Shown here in pieces: positions 9,530-17,982 of a DNA stretch of 64,000 nt (position 1 is the stretch's first letter; each line of letters begins with the position of its first letter). The notes below the pieces were generated by a model. That model saw only the letters and a program-made list of their open reading frames with translations, did not search any database and was not told the DNA's origin. Made by a program: the position numbers and the translations under genes. The stretch comes from Fibrobacterota bacterium (GTDB lineage Bacteria > Fibrobacterota > Chitinivibrionia > Chitinivibrionales > Chitinispirillaceae), in assembly GCA_023436205.1 (NCBI GenBank), contig JAEZKC010000117.1:124001-188000 (forward strand), read 5' to 3'.

Positions 9530-10378
9530 ATGAAGCTTATGATTCAGAAATTCAATGCCAACCTGACAATTCGACTGCTGCTTTTATTCTGCCCTGTTCT
9601 ACTCTTAAGCGCCTCTCGTTCATTTTGCAGTGATTCTGAACAGAACAGACTCATTCTCAACCAGCGACTCGATTCTCTGGAAGTGGAAAAACAGGTGCTC
9701 AAGAGACAGGGGATGGATATCTCTCAACTTGAGGAAATCACCCTCAAACTCCGCGACTCACTCTCTGCCCTTAGAGAAGAGGCTCCGGTCGCTAAAACAG
9801 CCTCTAAATCAGCCTTTACTGAACAGTTTGGTTTTAAACCCAGAAGCACCTTTGACTGGATCATCATCGCTATAGGTTCTCTTGCGCTTCTCTCAGCCAT
9901 TCTGCTTCTTCTGGGAATTATCGGCAGAGCCCGGAAAAAGAAGAAAAAGCACTACACTTTTTCCCGCAAGCTGGAACCAGTTGTCGAGCACCGGGAATTC
10001 AGCAGGCCGGAACCTGAGCTTCCGAAATACACTCCCGGCATTACCCAAAGCAGAATCAAAATCCCCGAATCCGGCAAACTGAAACCGCAGTCATCTGAAA
10101 TTGAGAGCGAAGTGCAGCCGGAACAGGATCCGGTCTATAACCTTCGCCAGCGCATCTCGGAAACTCCCCCTCCCGAAGACACTCTCGGTTCATCTTCGCT
10201 CGTTGCAGATGAACCGATAACCCCTGATTCAAGCTGTCATGATCACCCGATCTCTTTCAATGAAAAAGTGCTATCCGCCGCCCAGGAAGGGCTCAGCATT
10301 CAGGAAATTTCCCGCAGGTATCAGATCAGCACAGATCAGGTTTCATTGATTCTCAGAGTTGCCCGCCAGAAGAGTTGA
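9530..10378 (+). CDS. Membrane protein with C-terminal helix-turn-helix-like tail, flagellar gene neighbour
   Basis: The 282 residues start with a hydrophobic signal or anchor (about 15-33), then a short coiled coil (about 38-85, SLEVEKQVLKRQG). A second membrane helix (about 111-131) is followed by a Lys-rich cytoplasmic start and a long Pro/Glu/Ser-rich linker. The last about 40 residues, with GLSIQEISRRYQIS, look like a small helix-turn-helix module of the DUF6115/DUF2802 kind found in flagellar gene clusters. It lies 91 bp upstream of fliK, so a flagellar accessory role is likely but unproven. The exact family assignment is from memory of the motif. Confidence 0.6.
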   Translation: MKLMIQKFNANLTIRLLLLFCPVLLLSASRSFCSDSEQNRLILNQRLDSLEVEKQVLKRQGMDISQLEEITLKLRDSLSALREEAPVAKTASKSAFTEQFGFKPRSTFDWIIIAIGSLALLSAILLLLGIIGRARKKKKKHYTFSRKLEPVVEHREFSRPEPELPKYTPGITQSRIKIPESGKLKPQSSEIESEVQPEQDPVYNLRQRISETPPPEDTLGSSSLVADEPITPDSSCHDHPISFNEKVLSAAQEGLSIQEISRRYQISTDQVSLILRVARQKS

Positions 10379-10469
10379 ATACCGTTCCCGATCAAGTTGA
10401 TGGGGAACTATGCCGATATATACAATGATATTGATCCTCTGACAATCTCCTTAACGATCGAAAACGCCC

Positions 10470-13013
10470 ATGATCCGGACTGTGCTCCATCAGACCCTGC
10501 CATCTTTGCAAAAAACTTCAGGACCTGTTTTCAAGGCCACCGTGGCCGGAAGCATTGATGGAAACGGAACCTATCTTCTTAAAACTGATGGCAAGGAGAT
10601 TACGGTTAAACTGAGTGCAGGCAAACTTGAGAGAGGTCAGAGTGTCCTTCTTAGCCCTTCTGAGGGTAAAATTGTCATTATAAACACCCCCGGTACAACC
10701 GAAGCGCGCGATCTGTTCCTCTATACCGGAGATCAGAAGGGATTCCATTTTTCCGGCAACGGCAGCCCGGGATCAAGCCTGGTTACGGAAAGCGCCAACT
10801 TGAAGGAAGGTCTTTACAAGATAGAGTCAGCAGAACAGATCGCATATTTACTCAGTCAGGAAGATACGAAACAGATTTCAGAGCTTCAGTTTAAACCTGA
10901 AGCACTGCTTGTGCACTCATCAGGTACCGCCGTGGCACTTGACAAGAACGCCTTGAAAGTTACAGTTGACGCCCTCAGTCGAGGATTTGAAAGCGAACTG
11001 CTAAAATCCCTTCCGGATTCTTTTCTGGAACGCATTCTTGATGAACGTGGAGCCCTGGATGTGGATGCGTTGAAACTGCTGGATGAAGAGCTTAAAAAAG
11101 CCGGCACCACGCAGATATCCCGCATCTCTGAATCGCAGCTGGAAAAACTCGCACAATGGATAAATCTCGCTCTGGACAAACCACAACTCGCCTCGACTCT
11201 TGCTCAAAGAGTACCACTGCTGCTGGCACAGGAAATCCCTTTAACTATTAATCAGCTAAGAACAGTGAACCCTCTTTTTCAGATCTCCTCTGAACAGTTC
11301 TTTCTCACCGATGCGGCTTTTGAAGCAAACGCACCGGATATTCTCCTTGAGAAACTTTACAACCTAATAGGGTACAACAGAGAATCAGCTGGCAATCTCG
11401 AAAACGGTAATCTTAAACAAGCGCTGATTGACCTTTTAAGCAGAGTTGATCTTTCAGCTCCGGTATCTGCAGAGAAATTGGCTGCTGAACTTACTGAGGG
11501 ATTGGGCAAGCTCTCCACGCTTGAACTTGGAAACCTCCATGCGATAGTCGCATCCTCTGCAGAAACGCTTTCTGCGGAGATAGTTTCCTCGGAAATTCCG
11601 GAAATACAATTCCCCTTTTCCAGACAAGATGTAGCTAAAGCCATTGAGAATCTTATTCAGAGCGTGCATGATAAAAAGGGCCATATCGAATTCGACAAGC
11701 AGATCAGTTCCATTATCTCGATGATTAGCAGGGTAAGCGAACAGCAGTTGACGACAGATGACAAAAGTAAACTGATCAGCAATTTGAATAATCTGGCTGA
11801 AAGCCTCAAATCCATTGTTTCAGAAAACAATCCGGTTGGAGTTATATCCGCAGTTCGGATTCTCAATCTTATCAGCACTTCAGGAAAAACTGCCCTTGAA
11901 ATACTCACCAGCAGCGGTCAGAAAATGGAATTGCCGGAGGTACTTTTTCAGAGAATTGCCTCTCTCGATGCTCAGTTTCCAATTGATAAAAACCAGATGT
12001 TCCAGGAACTGCAATCCGCGCGCACCTCGCTTAATTCTCTGATCGAAGATGCAGGAGCTAAAAAGCAAAGCGATGCCAGCATGATCTTTGGTGAATTCAA
12101 TAAATTGTCATCTACACTGAATAAGCTGCAGGCATCATTTGCGGAGGCGATTTCATTTCTTGATTTCCCCTCGCGTATCTCTCCACTGAGTAGTGACTCT
12201 ATTCCGGACATTCAGTTAAAACTAATTGCGATGCGCTCTGAATTGCTGACTCAGGCATCAAAATCCCTTCAGAACATGTTTTCAACTGTTCAGGATCTGC
12301 AACTGTTTACTGAACAGTTCAGAACCGGCCGGGTGTTAAGCAGTGCCGAAGACGCCCTGCTTAAGATAGGTGAAAGTCTAGCCCGATCAGCACAGGAGAA
12401 TGGTGATAAACTCATGCATAAGCTGAAAGAACTAGTCAGCGACTTCAGTCAGCTTCAACTCGATGGCTCCTCTATGAAAGATGAGCCTGCTCTTTCCAGA
12501 CACCAGACAGCGGCACTGCTCCAGGGGTCCTCAGACAGCACCAAACTTAATGTGCAGAATCTGCTGAATCGCCTGGAAAGTCTTCAGCTGCTCTCTTCTT
12601 CAACCAGCACAAAATTCGGGGAACAGCAGATAATTTCTCTCCCGGTCAAAATTGGACAGGAGTGGACTGAACTGCAGGTAAAGCTGGTAAAAGAACATCG
12701 GACAAAGCAGGTGCATGCGGCAGCCAAGAACATTTCTGTCTATCTCTCGGTTTCGCCATCAACCCTTGGGGACATTTCGGTCCATCTGGATTTCAAACCA
12801 CCCACTCAGGTGCGGCTCTCTTTTCAGTTTGAACGACCACAGGTGAAGCAATGGTTTAGAAGTCAGTCTGAAGGTATACGAAACATGCTTACCGGATTAG
12901 GCCTTACACCCACTGGGATGGAGTTCCAGAGTCGGCGTCCATCCGCAGAGACTCAAAAAAATGTAAACCGCTCGAAAACATCTGTGGAACAGGGTGTGGA
13001 TTTAAAAGTATAA
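10470..13013 (+). CDS. fliK: Flagellar hook-length control protein FliK-like
   Basis: FliK is the exported ruler that sets hook length and triggers the switch of export specificity. The 847 residues are long, mostly Ser/Leu/Gln-rich helical sequence with low conservation, as expected for the ruler part. The last about 150 residues carry the Flg_hook fold pattern: LPVKIGQEWTELQVKLV, ISVYLSVSPSTLGDISVHL and a QVRLSFQFERPQVKQWF stretch. The FlhB-tail gene directly downstream supports the call, because FlhB's cytoplasmic domain is FliK's partner. Other hook and basal-body genes are not in this window. Confidence 0.85.
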   Translation: MIRTVLHQTLPSLQKTSGPVFKATVAGSIDGNGTYLLKTDGKEITVKLSAGKLERGQSVLLSPSEGKIVIINTPGTTEARDLFLYTGDQKGFHFSGNGSPGSSLVTESANLKEGLYKIESAEQIAYLLSQEDTKQISELQFKPEALLVHSSGTAVALDKNALKVTVDALSRGFESELLKSLPDSFLERILDERGALDVDALKLLDEELKKAGTTQISRISESQLEKLAQWINLALDKPQLASTLAQRVPLLLAQEIPLTINQLRTVNPLFQISSEQFFLTDAAFEANAPDILLEKLYNLIGYNRESAGNLENGNLKQALIDLLSRVDLSAPVSAEKLAAELTEGLGKLSTLELGNLHAIVASSAETLSAEIVSSEIPEIQFPFSRQDVAKAIENLIQSVHDKKGHIEFDKQISSIISMISRVSEQQLTTDDKSKLISNLNNLAESLKSIVSENNPVGVISAVRILNLISTSGKTALEILTSSGQKMELPEVLFQRIASLDAQFPIDKNQMFQELQSARTSLNSLIEDAGAKKQSDASMIFGEFNKLSSTLNKLQASFAEAISFLDFPSRISPLSSDSIPDIQLKLIAMRSELLTQASKSLQNMFSTVQDLQLFTEQFRTGRVLSSAEDALLKIGESLARSAQENGDKLMHKLKELVSDFSQLQLDGSSMKDEPALSRHQTAALLQGSSDSTKLNVQNLLNRLESLQLLSSSTSTKFGEQQIISLPVKIGQEWTELQVKLVKEHRTKQVHAAAKNISVYLSVSPSTLGDISVHLDFKPPTQVRLSFQFERPQVKQWFRSQSEGIRNMLTGLGLTPTGMEFQSRRPSAETQKNVNRSKTSVEQGVDLKV

Positions 13014-13047
13014 TTAAGAATCGGTCGGCAATGGCCTGAGAGGTAAT

Positions 13048-13332
13048 GTGAGCAACAAAAAAAGAGTCCGTGATACAGCTGTGGCCCTTAAATACAAGGA
13101 CGGAGAAGACAACGCTCCCAGGGTGGTCGCAAAAGGATACGGAATCACTGCCGAAAAGATCAGGGAGATCGCTAAAGAAAAGGGAATTCCTGTAACCCGG
13201 GATGATGCTTTAGCGGAGGTGCTTTCACAAATAGAGCTGGATCGGGAAATCCCTCCCCCTCTGTATGCCGCCGTGGCGGAAATTCTTGCAATGGTGTATA
13301 AAGCCAACAACGCGATAGGGCAGCAAAAATAG
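13048..13332 (+). CDS. FlhB-like cytoplasmic-domain protein (FlhX/YlqH type)
   Basis: The 94 residues match the C-terminal cytoplasmic half of FlhB/YscU export-switch proteins without the membrane part. Seen are AVALKYKDGEDNAPRVVAKGYG, then KIREIAKEKGIPVTRDDALAE and a final EIPPPLYAAVAEILAMVY helix. The NPTH autocleavage motif is absent, as in stand-alone FlhX proteins. The start is GTG at 13048 behind TGAGAGG. It sits 34 bp after fliK and abuts the next gene with no spacer. A role as auxiliary specificity switch partner is inferred from family and context. Confidence 0.85.
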   Translation: MSNKKRVRDTAVALKYKDGEDNAPRVVAKGYGITAEKIREIAKEKGIPVTRDDALAEVLSQIELDREIPPPLYAAVAEILAMVYKANNAIGQQK

Positions 13333-14034
13333 ATGAATCTCTTTAAAACAGTTTTCTTGTCTATCTTAATACTCACACACAGCAGCTTTGCAGGCAATGT
13401 GGTCTTTTTAGGACTGAGTGGTCCCGAAGCTCCATCCATTGAGGAAAGTTTTGAAACGCTGCTCAGGGAACAGTGGTCCACCTCCTCAGACTACAAACTG
13501 GCAGACTACATTGAGTGTCAGCGCTATAAGGAAAAAATCCGTTTTGAAGAATACCCCACCGTCTCTGTGGAACTGCTGAAGAAGCTTGCACCCTATACTC
13601 CCGATTCATCCCTGCTTGTATGGGGAAAGATAAAAGAACTGAAACTTTGGCCGGAACGAAGGCTGCTATGCTTCTCCAGAATAAAGGCGGAAATCACCAT
13701 AAGCTACACGTTATACAATCTGGCCAATTCAACTGTAGCTTACAGTGGTGAGGTCAAAGCCAGTTCCTGGAAAAACAAGGGATTAATCCTTTTTAACCCG
13801 GTGCAGAGGGCTGTGCACATTTCCGCCATCGACCGTGCGGAACTCACAGAAAAGCTTCAGGCGGATGCTGCGAGAGCTTCGGGAAAACTGATTGCCCTGG
13901 TTATCAGGAGCACCAAATTCCCTGAAACCAAATCTGAACCGGATACCAAAATCGAAACATACAAAGTCCCCTCTTCCACCGATATTTTTACTGAACCCAA
14001 AGTGGAGAAGGCGGACAGCTCCAAAAATCGTTAA
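13333..14034 (+). CDS. Exported protein of unknown function
   Basis: The ATG at 13333 directly follows the stop of the FlhB-like gene, so translation is probably coupled. The 233-residue product has an N-terminal signal peptide (MNLFKTVFLSILILTHSSFAG, probable cleavage after SFA). A mixed alpha/beta domain with VYSG-like beta strands follows, then a charged Lys/Glu/Pro tail. I recognise no family. The pattern (secreted, about 230 aa, one domain dealing with a basal GKIKELK strand) resembles small envelope proteins such as those beside flagellar genes. That is context only. Confidence 0.7.
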   Translation: MNLFKTVFLSILILTHSSFAGNVVFLGLSGPEAPSIEESFETLLREQWSTSSDYKLADYIECQRYKEKIRFEEYPTVSVELLKKLAPYTPDSSLLVWGKIKELKLWPERRLLCFSRIKAEITISYTLYNLANSTVAYSGEVKASSWKNKGLILFNPVQRAVHISAIDRAELTEKLQADAARASGKLIALVIRSTKFPETKSEPDTKIETYKVPSSTDIFTEPKVEKADSSKNR

Positions 14035-14087
14035 ATTGAACGAAGGAGGGGGCAAATATTTGTGATTATGGCGATTTGTGATTATAT

Positions 14088-14115
14088 TTGAAAGTTAGCC
14101 TTTAATTATAATAAT
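14088..14115 (+). promoter_or_regulatory. Possible promoter before the small-protein/partner-switch genes
   Basis: TTGAAA (14088-14093) lies upstream of a TATAAT (14107-14112), but the spacing is only 13 bp. With AATAAT (14110-14115) as the -10 box, spacing is 16 bp. The AT-rich stretch is distinctive here, yet the fit is imperfect. Confidence 0.3.
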
Positions 14116-14159
14116 GAATATCCAGCTAAACCAAAGCGCAACAGAGCGGGAGAGGCACT

Positions 14160-14495
14160 ATGGGTGAACTTGGCTCATATAAGAATGTGTTTGATGATCA
14201 GACCGAGTTTAACAAACTTCACGATCTGATCCTCAGCGCCATACAGGAATTTTCCGTCTATCGTAAGGGAAACCTCACCTATGGTGAGATCATGTTTGTG
14301 ATGGAGTGCATCCTGGACAATATGCGCGGCACATCGGAGAAAGATGCTCAGTCTCAGGCAAATATCAAGGGGCTTGCCGAAGCGCCCTCATTTACAACAC
14401 TGTTGTCTATTACGGCCAGACTGGTTGAAACCATGGTCAAAAAGGGTATGATCGGATCGGATGATGAAGCGTTCATCCTGCACGGTGATCACTAA
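14160..14495 (+). CDS. Small protein of unknown function
   Basis: The 111-residue product starts MGELGSYKNVFDDQTEF behind a good GGGAGAGG ribosome-binding site. It is predicted mostly helical, with no signal peptide or membrane helix. The middle (AIQEFSVYRKGNLTYGEIMF) and the end (MVKKGMIGSDDEAFILHG) show no motif I know. It lies 48 bp before the RsbW-like gene on the same strand, so it may belong to that signalling operon. Confidence 0.65.
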   Translation: MGELGSYKNVFDDQTEFNKLHDLILSAIQEFSVYRKGNLTYGEIMFVMECILDNMRGTSEKDAQSQANIKGLAEAPSFTTLLSITARLVETMVKKGMIGSDDEAFILHGDH

Positions 14496-14543
14496 TTCAG
14501 TGCAGATGTATGCGGTTTCAGTAAAGAAAGGTTGTATCCGAAA

Positions 14544-14999
14544 ATGGATTTAGAATTCCCGTACAAGATTACTTTGAAAATTCCCGGCGATCTGGAGTAC
14601 ATTCCTGCAATCAGGAAATTCGTGTCAGAGGTGCTGCAGGTCTCAGGGTTCAGTTCAAAGTTCGCCTTCCGCTCAGAGATCATCGTGGATGAGATCTGCA
14701 ACAATGCAGTTTCCTACGGCTCCGATGGGCAAAATGATTCGGAAGTGGAGCTTGTCTGTGAAATATATCAGGATAGGATCGAACTGATTATCAAAGATAA
14801 GGGCGGCAAATCAGTCAATACAGAAAAACTGAAAAAGTCCATCGAACAGAAAGGCGATACCGAGCATGTGGATCAGCTTGGGCTCGGTCTTGAAATAGTG
14901 AAAATGCTTTCTGAGAAGATAGAACTGGAAGTTGACGAAAACAATGTTACTTCCATTCATGTTGTGCGCAAGCGAGAAACAGTAAACCAGCCCGGATGA
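14544..14999 (+). CDS. RsbW-like anti-sigma factor / serine kinase (HATPase)
   Basis: This is a GHKL ATPase of the anti-sigma kinase type, which binds a sigma factor or phosphorylates a STAS antagonist. Motifs are the N box IIVDEICNNAVSYG, G1 LIIKDKGG and G2 LGLGLEIVKML. The ATG at 14544 is preferred over an in-frame TTG at 14532, because the AAGAAAGG ribosome-binding site abuts the TTG but sits 12 bp from the ATG. The product is 151 residues, normal for the family. It is followed by a fusion protein and a STAS protein, making a complete partner-switch set. Confidence 0.85.
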   Translation: MDLEFPYKITLKIPGDLEYIPAIRKFVSEVLQVSGFSSKFAFRSEIIVDEICNNAVSYGSDGQNDSEVELVCEIYQDRIELIIKDKGGKSVNTEKLKKSIEQKGDTEHVDQLGLGLEIVKMLSEKIELEVDENNVTSIHVVRKRETVNQPG

Positions 15000-15014
15000 T
15001 TCAGTACTCAGCAG

Positions 15015-15827
15015 ATGGAAAGAAGCATGGAAGAGAAGACATTGCGAATGGAAACTGTGGCTGACCCGGTCGGTCCGGAAGTAATGATACTGAAAGTTGA
15101 CGGTGATTTGGATTCCTCCAGTATCACCATGTTGTCCAGCTTTATCGATAAGATAATCGCTGAAAACCGGAATTATGTCATAGCCGATCTTGCAGGAGCG
15201 ACCTCCATGTGCTCTGCAGCATTGGGCGAGTTCATGGGCTGCCGAAAACGTCTTGCCGAAAACGGCGGAGATCTGGTTTTCAGTGGTTTGAACAGATCGA
15301 TTCGATCAAAGCTCAACCTTATGGGAGCCAACAAAATCTTCTCCTTCCACTCAGACATCAGATCTGCAGTTAATTCATACAAGTGGCGTTACAAAAATCA
15401 TAGTGAAACGCTTTCGATAACTTTTCCCTCCAACCTGAAGCTGGTCCCCCCGATCCGGCAGCTCGCAAGCAGGATCGTCAAGCAGAAAGGGTACAGCGGT
15501 CGCGATGCATTCAGAATCGAAACAATCGTCGATGAAGTCTGCAACAACGCGGTTGAACATGGTTTGAAGGGCAAAGATCTGGAAGTATCGGTTAGGATAA
15601 AAATCGATCGTGAAAAAGTGGAACTGAGCGTAATCAATGTAAGTGATCCGGAAAAAATATCTGCCCTCAGGGCGCTTCTCAAGCCAGCTGCCGACTCCAT
15701 GCATATCGGCACGGATCAGAAACGCGGGCGCGGACTGGCATTGATCAGGATGCTCTCCAATGATATGTCGGTCGATATCAATGATAATGGAACAAGTGTG
15801 CGTGTTACAAAATTAAGAGAGGAATGA
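15015..15827 (+). CDS. STAS domain fused to RsbW-like HATPase
   Basis: The 270-residue product joins an N-terminal STAS antagonist-like domain (about 20-120) to a C-terminal GHKL kinase domain (about 130-268). In the STAS part, the site that is DSSGL in SpoIIAA reads CSAAL, so the phosphorylatable Ser (Ser67) is kept while the flanking Asp and Gly are lost. The kinase part has an intact N box (ETIVDEVCNNAVEHG) and a G2 motif (RGRGLALIRML), but its G1 region is weak. A second in-frame ATG at 15027 is an alternative start. Antagonist and kinase in one chain could give intramolecular control, which is inference. Confidence 0.8.
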   Translation: MERSMEEKTLRMETVADPVGPEVMILKVDGDLDSSSITMLSSFIDKIIAENRNYVIADLAGATSMCSAALGEFMGCRKRLAENGGDLVFSGLNRSIRSKLNLMGANKIFSFHSDIRSAVNSYKWRYKNHSETLSITFPSNLKLVPPIRQLASRIVKQKGYSGRDAFRIETIVDEVCNNAVEHGLKGKDLEVSVRIKIDREKVELSVINVSDPEKISALRALLKPAADSMHIGTDQKRGRGLALIRMLSNDMSVDINDNGTSVRVTKLREE

Positions 15828-15828
15828 T

Positions 15829-16185
15829 ATGGAAAGTCAGATCGATCTCACCTGCGAAGATATCCCTGGGAAAGCGGACGCCAAACTGCTCCGTTTTGTC
15901 GGTGACCTGGATGCCACCAATGTGGAGTCTGTCCTGGAACAGGTATGCAACTACTTCACAGATGGTATCGTTAACATTGTAGCGGACTTCAAAAAGTTGC
16001 GCTACGTCAACAGCACCGGTCTGGGCATTCTGCTCCATTTCAGCAAGTCTGCCAAGGAGAAGGGCGGCAGCTTCAAAATTGCAAATGTGAACGAGAATGT
16101 CTATGAGATCATTGAGATAATTGGAGCGACTTCGCTACTTGAAATCTATGATGAACTCGACGAGGCGGTCGCTGCTCTAAACTGA
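15829..16185 (+). CDS. STAS-domain anti-sigma factor antagonist (RsbV/SpoIIAA-like)
   Basis: The 118-residue single STAS domain has the canonical site RYVNSTGLGILL, with Ser62 as the likely phosphorylation target. The ATG at 15829 begins 1 bp after the stop of the fusion gene, so expression is coupled. It is the natural antagonist for the kinases at 14544 and 15015. No sigma factor gene and no PP2C phosphatase is in the window, so the output and the dephosphorylating partner are unknown. Confidence 0.88.
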   Translation: MESQIDLTCEDIPGKADAKLLRFVGDLDATNVESVLEQVCNYFTDGIVNIVADFKKLRYVNSTGLGILLHFSKSAKEKGGSFKIANVNENVYEIIEIIGATSLLEIYDELDEAVAALN

Positions 16186-16232
16186 GAAACCACTCAAACA
16201 CATGCCACTATTCCGTTTTCAGAGGTTAATCG

Positions 16233-17900
16233 ATGAGAATCCATAAGGCCTACGCAGTACTGATTTTTGCTTCAGTTTTTGTAATGTGTCAGAAACAACA
16301 GGTCAAAGATCCTGTTGTCAAAGTCGGCAAAACCGTCATCAGCAAGGAGAGTTTCGAGGGATTCAAAGCCATTGCGGGCCAATACCCCTCTCCGCTGCCG
16401 TCTTTTTTCCCGGGTACACGCCCGCCAGTCACCTTCATGGTGGAATGCGAAGCTATCTATCAAGCCGGCAAGTCCAGAGACCTGCTGGATAAGATCAATG
16501 GCGGCGATGACTGGTCCTGGAAGAAAAGGTACGTGACATCTCTCCTTTACTTCGAACTGTTCGGAGACAATCTGGGCTTTACCGATAAGGAGCTCAAGGA
16601 TTACTACACAGCCAATACTTCCCGCTTCACGGTCACTTCCAAAACCGGTGAGGGGAAGGATACCAGCTACACTCCAGATTTCGAAGGGGCAAAAAGGCAG
16701 GTTGCCGATCTGCTTTTCTATGAAAAGTTTAAACCCGATTCCCAGTTCATTGCCCGTATTGGCGAGCAGGCAAACGACAGTGCAGCACTGAGAAATCACT
16801 GGATCTACTCTGCACGAAGCAATCCTCCCGATTTCTTCCTTCGCCAACTCTATAAAACCAAATTCAACAGCGACCTCCCCGATTCGCTCAACCAGCTTGT
16901 CGGTGAAGGTAAAGCCATTTCCCAGAGGGATATGGATGTCATCCTTACCTGGGTTCCTGAAGACCGCCAGGAGATGCGCAAAGAGGATCTGGCGAAATGG
17001 CTTCTCAAGTGGAAACTGTTTTCAGAACAGGCCGTTTCTCTCGGACTGACAAGTCAGCCCAAGTACAACGAGATGCTCCACTGGGCATCAAGGATCAACT
17101 TTGCCAGCAAATATATCACTGAGAAAGTTATCCCCGCCATCCCCAAGGAAAATGTTACCGACACCACCCTGGCACTTCTCGCCTTTTACGACAAAATGGG
17201 AAAAGTAACAAGCCCATCTCCCGAGCGCCTTACTTCAGAACTCGAAAACATTGGCAAAGTCAGAACCTCTGCCAAAATTGACAGCGCCATCAGTGCCCTG
17301 CGCAATAAAGTGGGAATAACCTTCATGCAGAGCGACTGGAAAGATGAGAAGAACGAAGATCCGGTAAAGCTCATTGCACAGGCAGACTCTCTCAGAGAAG
17401 CCAGCTCCAGCGGTGAAATCAATCAGGCGGAAGCCACAAAGCTCCTCAACCAGGCCGAGACTTTATACCGCACGCTGATGAACGATTTCGCATTCACCTC
17501 CGAAGGCAGACGCGCTCACAGTGAAATGGCAAAGCTGCAGATTGACAAATTTCTCTCCAGACCTCAGCCGGAAAACTACCTCCTCGCATCGGCAGTCAAT
17601 TACTACCGTAAAGGGCTCATGCTTGATGCCGATAAGGAAAACAACTGCAACAGCTACTTCATGATTGGCTTTACCTACGATGAGCACATGAAGAACTTCG
17701 AGCTGGCTGAAGCAAATTACAAGTGGATTCTTCAGAACAGCCCCGAATGCGCCCTCTCCGGTGATGCCGAATTCATGATGCTTCACCTTGATGAACCCAT
17801 GACCAGCATCGAGGAGATCCAGGGACAGGCACTCAGACAGGGAAGAAAAATCGATTCCGAAGAAGATGTGGAAACTGAGCAGGTGGTTTCCAACGAATAA
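16233..17900 (+). CDS. Exported SurA-N/TPR-like protein, probable lipoprotein
   Basis: The 555-residue product begins with a short hydrophobic signal ending VFVMCQKQQ. The Cys could be lipidated, though Met at -1 is unusual for a lipobox. The segment after it (VVKVGKTVISKESFEGFK) resembles the N-terminal chaperone region of SurA/PpiD proteins. A long helical middle follows, and the last about 130 residues look like TPR helices (NYYRKGLMLDADKEN, AEANYKWILQNSPECALSGD). No parvulin domain is evident. A periplasmic folding or assembly role is plausible but not shown. Confidence 0.6.
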   Translation: MRIHKAYAVLIFASVFVMCQKQQVKDPVVKVGKTVISKESFEGFKAIAGQYPSPLPSFFPGTRPPVTFMVECEAIYQAGKSRDLLDKINGGDDWSWKKRYVTSLLYFELFGDNLGFTDKELKDYYTANTSRFTVTSKTGEGKDTSYTPDFEGAKRQVADLLFYEKFKPDSQFIARIGEQANDSAALRNHWIYSARSNPPDFFLRQLYKTKFNSDLPDSLNQLVGEGKAISQRDMDVILTWVPEDRQEMRKEDLAKWLLKWKLFSEQAVSLGLTSQPKYNEMLHWASRINFASKYITEKVIPAIPKENVTDTTLALLAFYDKMGKVTSPSPERLTSELENIGKVRTSAKIDSAISALRNKVGITFMQSDWKDEKNEDPVKLIAQADSLREASSSGEINQAEATKLLNQAETLYRTLMNDFAFTSEGRRAHSEMAKLQIDKFLSRPQPENYLLASAVNYYRKGLMLDADKENNCNSYFMIGFTYDEHMKNFELAEANYKWILQNSPECALSGDAEFMMLHLDEPMTSIEEIQGQALRQGRKIDSEEDVETEQVVSNE

Positions 17901-17924
17901 GAATTCTTGAATAGTGAATTTCAT

Positions 17925-17954
17925 AGGCTTGCTTCAATGGCAAGCCTTTTTTTT
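17925..17954 (+). terminator. Rho-independent terminator after the SurA-like gene
   Basis: AGGCTTGC (17925-17932) pairs with GCAAGCCT (17940-17947) across a 7-nt loop and runs into eight T residues. On the other strand it lies just past the stop of the converging nuclease gene. Confidence 0.92.
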
Positions 17955-17982
17955 GTCCCGGTGGAAAAGAGTGGAAACAGAA

